DNA of 64,000 nt, from the NCBI GenBank assembly GCA_021798955.1, contig JAJZBK010000005.1:23993-87992 (forward strand), given 5' to 3'. Numbering within the stretch: the stretch's first letter is position 1; each line of letters opens with the position of its first letter. The notes below the pieces were generated by a model. It was given only the letters and a program-made list of their open reading frames with translations. It did no database searches and had not been told where the DNA came from. This DNA is from Actinomycetes bacterium. Lineage in GTDB: Bacteria; Actinomycetota; Acidimicrobiia; Acidimicrobiales; RAAP-2. Shown piece after piece: positions 61,861 to 64,000 of the stretch. A program made the position numbers and the translations under genes.

Positions 61861-62741
61861 GACCGTGCTCCTTCGGTTGCGGGTCGCGCCTGGTTGGTCG
61901 GGAAGAAGGCTGCAGGGAAGCCGACGGAGCCGGCAGCGGCCGGCAGGTTGGCCACGTTCCCCGGGGCCAGCGTGACGAGCTGGGGAGAGTTGGCCTGCAG
62001 GAGGGCCTGTACGGCGCGGAGGACAGCGGCGTGCTGGGCCTCGACACCCATGATCGACGCCGTCGTCTTCTTGGCGTTGGCGTCGTGAAGCGCGGCGACG
62101 TTTGCCACGTAGGTCTCGGCGGCGGTCTGCTCGAGCTCCAGGGCGAGTGCCACCACGGGGGCCGGCGAGGTGAGGCCGGGCACGGCCGCGTTGACCACCT
62201 TGACGAGAGCCGGGTCGGGGCTGTTCTGGGGCGCCCCGCCGAGGGTGGTGATGGCGGCGTTGAAGGCCTGGGCGTGCTCCTGGTGCTGCTTCTTGGTCGT
62301 GGTGACGAAGGCTTTGATCACCGGGTTGGCGGACGACCCGCCGATGAACGGCAGGGTGAGGGCGGTCGTGTAGGTGCTGACCGCCAGGGCTTCGATCGAC
62401 GCCGCCGTCTGGAGGACCTGGACGTCGGTCGGGGAAGCGGCGAACGCCGGCGTGGACAGCGCCGCCTGGAGGGCGGCGCCGATCCCGGCAGCGGCCAGCA
62501 GCCCGCCCCCGAAGGCGGCGCCGGTGAGGCCGGACACCCTCGTGGCCGCCAGCGCGACGGTGTCCTCCGGGTCGCTGCTCACCTCACGCTCGCCCGAGGT
62601 CTCGACCAGCTCGTCGAGCGCGCCTGCAGTGGTTCGCATGGCGTCGGCGTGGAGATCCTGCGACTCCTCGAGGAGCAGGCGCATCTCGCGCTGGTCGACG
62701 TCGACGGGCGGTGCCGCACCGGGGGGGACGGGTGTGGACAT
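61857..62741 (-). CDS. Exported ferritin-like protein, paralogue of the downstream gene
   Basis: A 294-residue protein. About 70 N-terminal residues precede a hydrophobic segment (GAAFGGGLLAAAGIGAALQAAL) ending at a signal-peptidase-like AFAA; no twin arginine is seen. The ferritin-like domain has SIEALAVSTYTTAL, KKQHQEHAQAFNAAI, LELEQTAAETYVANV and GVEAQHAAVLRAV, in register with the downstream gene, so the two probably arose by duplication and may form a hetero-oligomer. CCAGGAGGAG precedes the ATG at 62741. Confidence 0.82.
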   Translation of the reverse strand: MSTPVPPGAAPPVDVDQREMRLLLEESQDLHADAMRTTAGALDELVETSGEREVSSDPEDTVALAATRVSGLTGAAFGGGLLAAAGIGAALQAALSTPAFAASPTDVQVLQTAASIEALAVSTYTTALTLPFIGGSSANPVIKAFVTTTKKQHQEHAQAFNAAITTLGGAPQNSPDPALVKVVNAAVPGLTSPAPVVALALELEQTAAETYVANVAALHDANAKKTTASIMGVEAQHAAVLRAVQALLQANSPQLVTLAPGNVANLPAAAGSVGFPAAFFPTNQARPATEGARS

Positions 62742-62830
62742 GGTGCTCCTCCTGGTTGGTTTCTGTCGGGTGTGGACGAGTCGGTTCGTTCGGGTGGGAC
62801 GCCAGAGCAGTCCTCGGTGGCGGGCGTCCG

Positions 62831-63262
62831 TCACCCGGAGACGACGAGGGTCCCGGTCATGAACTGGTGGACGGTGCAGTAATAGGGGTACGTGCCGTCC
62901 TTGGTGGGGGCGACGATGGTGACCGACTGGCCCGGCTGGATGAGACCGGTGTTGAACGCTCCCGACCGCGACGTGAGGGTGTGGGCGACGGCGTCGGTGT
63001 TCGTCACCGTCACGTGGGCGCCGGGCCGGACCGTCAGCGTCGCCGGGTGGTAGGCGAAGCTCGAGATGGTGATGGTCGGCCTCCCGGACCCGGCGGCCGC
63101 ATCGCGTGCCGGCGACGACGAGCAGGCGGTGGCCAGGATCCCGACGGTGGCCAGGGCAGCCGCGGCGGCGACCCGGTGGTGCGTGTGCCGGCCGGATTGC
63201 CGACGGCGCTGGTGGCGGCCGGTCTGGTTGGCGGGGGCGGTGGCGGCTTCGGTGACGTGCAT
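62831..63262 (-). CDS. Cupredoxin (plastocyanin-like) lipoprotein
   Basis: A 143-residue blue-copper protein. The N-terminus is rich in His and Arg (HQRRRQSGRHTHHR), followed by a hydrophobic segment and the lipobox ATAC. The cupredoxin domain has ISSFAYHPATLTVRPGAHVTVTNTDAVAHTL and YPYYCTVHQFMTGTLVV: the type-1 copper ligands are His (VAHT), Cys, His and Met (CTVHQFM). It is expected to carry electrons outside the membrane. The ATG at 63262 fits a SigK-like leaderless promoter. It is divergent from the sigma factor gene and next to the ferritin-like pair. Confidence 0.88.
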   Translation of the reverse strand: MHVTEAATAPANQTGRHQRRRQSGRHTHHRVAAAAALATVGILATACSSSPARDAAAGSGRPTITISSFAYHPATLTVRPGAHVTVTNTDAVAHTLTSRSGAFNTGLIQPGQSVTIVAPTKDGTYPYYCTVHQFMTGTLVVSG

Positions 63263-63296
63263 GCCCGGTGTTCGAAGCCGGCGGCGTCCCGGATGA
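63263..63296 (-). promoter_or_regulatory. SigK-like ECF promoter of the cupredoxin gene
   Basis: On the minus strand TCATCC (63296-63291), 16 nt, CGAACA (63274-63269), 6 nt, then ATG. The spacing is identical to the promoter at 60935-60968. Confidence 0.65.
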
Positions 63297-63363
63297 CGGC
63301 CTGATGCGGCAACCCCCGGGAGACGGAGTCCTCCTTGGCGGTCGTGGGGCGCGATGCTGGCAC

Positions 63364-63375
63364 TACGGTGTGCCC
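63364..63375 (+). promoter_or_regulatory. Leaderless-type promoter of the ECF sigma factor gene
   Basis: TACGGT (63364-63369) lies 6 nt before the ATG at 63376. It looks like a housekeeping promoter, not a SigK-like one. Confidence 0.45.
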
Positions 63376-64000
63376 ATGCCCGGGAGCGCCGGCGGCGACG
63401 CGCGGCCCACCCCACCCTCATCCGGACCGGGTCCCGGTTCCGAAGGACGGGGCATGGAGCCCGACCTGCAGCAGGTGAGCGATGCCGCCCTGGTCGTCTC
63501 GATCGGTCGCTGGAGCGAGGCGGCGCTGGCCGAGGCCTACCGACGTCATGGCGGGGCCGTCCTGGCGCTTGCCCGGCGGGTCATCCGCAACCAGCAGGCT
63601 GCCGAGGAGGTCGTGCAAGAGGTCTTCCTCGACCTGTGGCGCAGCCCGGAGCGTTTCGACGCCCAGCGGGGGACGCTGCGATCGTTCCTCTTGGCGAGGA
63701 CCCACGGCAAGTCGGTCGACGTGGTGCGCTCCGAGAGCTCGCGCCGGGCCCGCGAGGACCGAACCGCCCGTGAGACGGCCACGGCCGGCTACGACCTCGA
63801 GCACCAGGTGTGGGACCTGGCCGTCGCCGGATCCGTGCGCGAGGCCCTGGACGACCTCCCACCGGAGGTGCGCCAGCCGATCGAGCTGGCCTACTTCGGT
63901 GGTCACACGTACAAAGAGGTGGCAGCGATGCTCGAGACCCCCGAGGGGACCGTGAAGAGCCGCATCCGGGCCGGTCTGGGCCGCCTGCGCAGCACGCTGG
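63376..64000 (+). CDS. ECF sigma factor, SigK-like, partial at right edge
   Basis: 208 codons are present and no stop is reached. After a 25-residue Gly/Pro-rich start, region 2 reads LAEAYRRHGGAVLALARRVIRNQQAAEEVVQEVFLDLW and RGTLRSFLLARTHGKSVDVVRSESSRRAREDR; region 4 reads ALDDLPPEVRQPIELAYFGGHTYKEVAAMLETPEGTVKSRIRAGLGRLR. This is the SigK/ECF19-like pattern, whose members are usually held by a membrane anti-sigma factor (RskA) encoded just downstream, here beyond the window. The ATG at 63376 is leaderless; an in-frame ATG at 63454 is an alternative. Two nearby genes have SigK-like promoters. Confidence 0.88.
   Translation, partial: MPGSAGGDARPTPPSSGPGPGSEGRGMEPDLQQVSDAALVVSIGRWSEAALAEAYRRHGGAVLALARRVIRNQQAAEEVVQEVFLDLWRSPERFDAQRGTLRSFLLARTHGKSVDVVRSESSRRAREDRTARETATAGYDLEHQVWDLAVAGSVREALDDLPPEVRQPIELAYFGGHTYKEVAAMLETPEGTVKSRIRAGLGRLRSTL

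Overview
This window is very GC-rich chromosomal DNA (roughly 70% or more by eye) with GTG/ATG starts, many 4-bp ATGA/GTGA overlaps and many leaderless-type starts (a YANNNT hexamer 6-8 nt before the start codon). Together with an F420-type luciferase-like oxidoreductase, a DevR/DevS-like pair, SigK-like sigma factor, RecBCD and fused isobutyryl-CoA mutase, this points to a free-living actinobacterium. An Acidimicrobiia-like lineage is my guess and is not proven. I saw no rRNA, tRNA, transposase, phage gene or CRISPR array.

Region 1 (1-18.6 kb) looks like a DosR/DevR-type dormancy or redox-stress island. It holds a site-2 protease with a repeat tail, a small acidic protein, a DUF1918-CBS-alcohol dehydrogenase operon, PEP synthase, two P-type ATPases (one fused to hemerythrin), a glycosyltransferase plus FtsX-like ABC exporter operon, a GH65 phosphorylase-type enzyme with a UspA-like protein, and finally a DevS-like kinase and DevR-like regulator. 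In front of the main transcription units there are DosR-like palindromes of the GGGAC-N5-GNCCC type, each centred 42-44 bp upstream of a predicted transcription start. I consider this the most interesting system in the window.

Region 2 (18.6-37.3 kb) holds an F420-type oxidoreductase, a recC-recB-recD operon joined by GTGA overlaps, a three-gene sugar ABC importer with two striking RNA hairpins, a UvrD/PcrA-type helicase, a lipoprotein beta-propeller and a membrane-anchored esterase.

Region 3 (37.3-48 kb) holds a Liv-type ABC importer in which the two permeases are fused, cobT behind a clear cobalamin riboswitch, and divergent valS/cysS separated by only 18 bp with overlapping -10 elements.

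Region 4 (48-58.5 kb) is acyl-CoA metabolism: three acyl-CoA dehydrogenases (one frameshifted), 3-hydroxyacyl-CoA dehydrogenase, a cobalamin-dependent isobutyryl-CoA mutase (IcmF) and a divergent MarR regulator whose probable operator covers the icmF promoter. A BtuF-like protein, cobT and its riboswitch supply the cobalamin link.

Region 5 (58.6-64 kb) holds a low-molecular-weight phosphatase, a DUF4395 membrane protein, three ferritin-like proteins, a cupredoxin lipoprotein and a SigK-like ECF sigma factor running off the right edge. Two of these genes share a SigK-like promoter at identical spacing.

Short tandem repeats with units of 7-29 bp are unusually common at gene ends and between genes.
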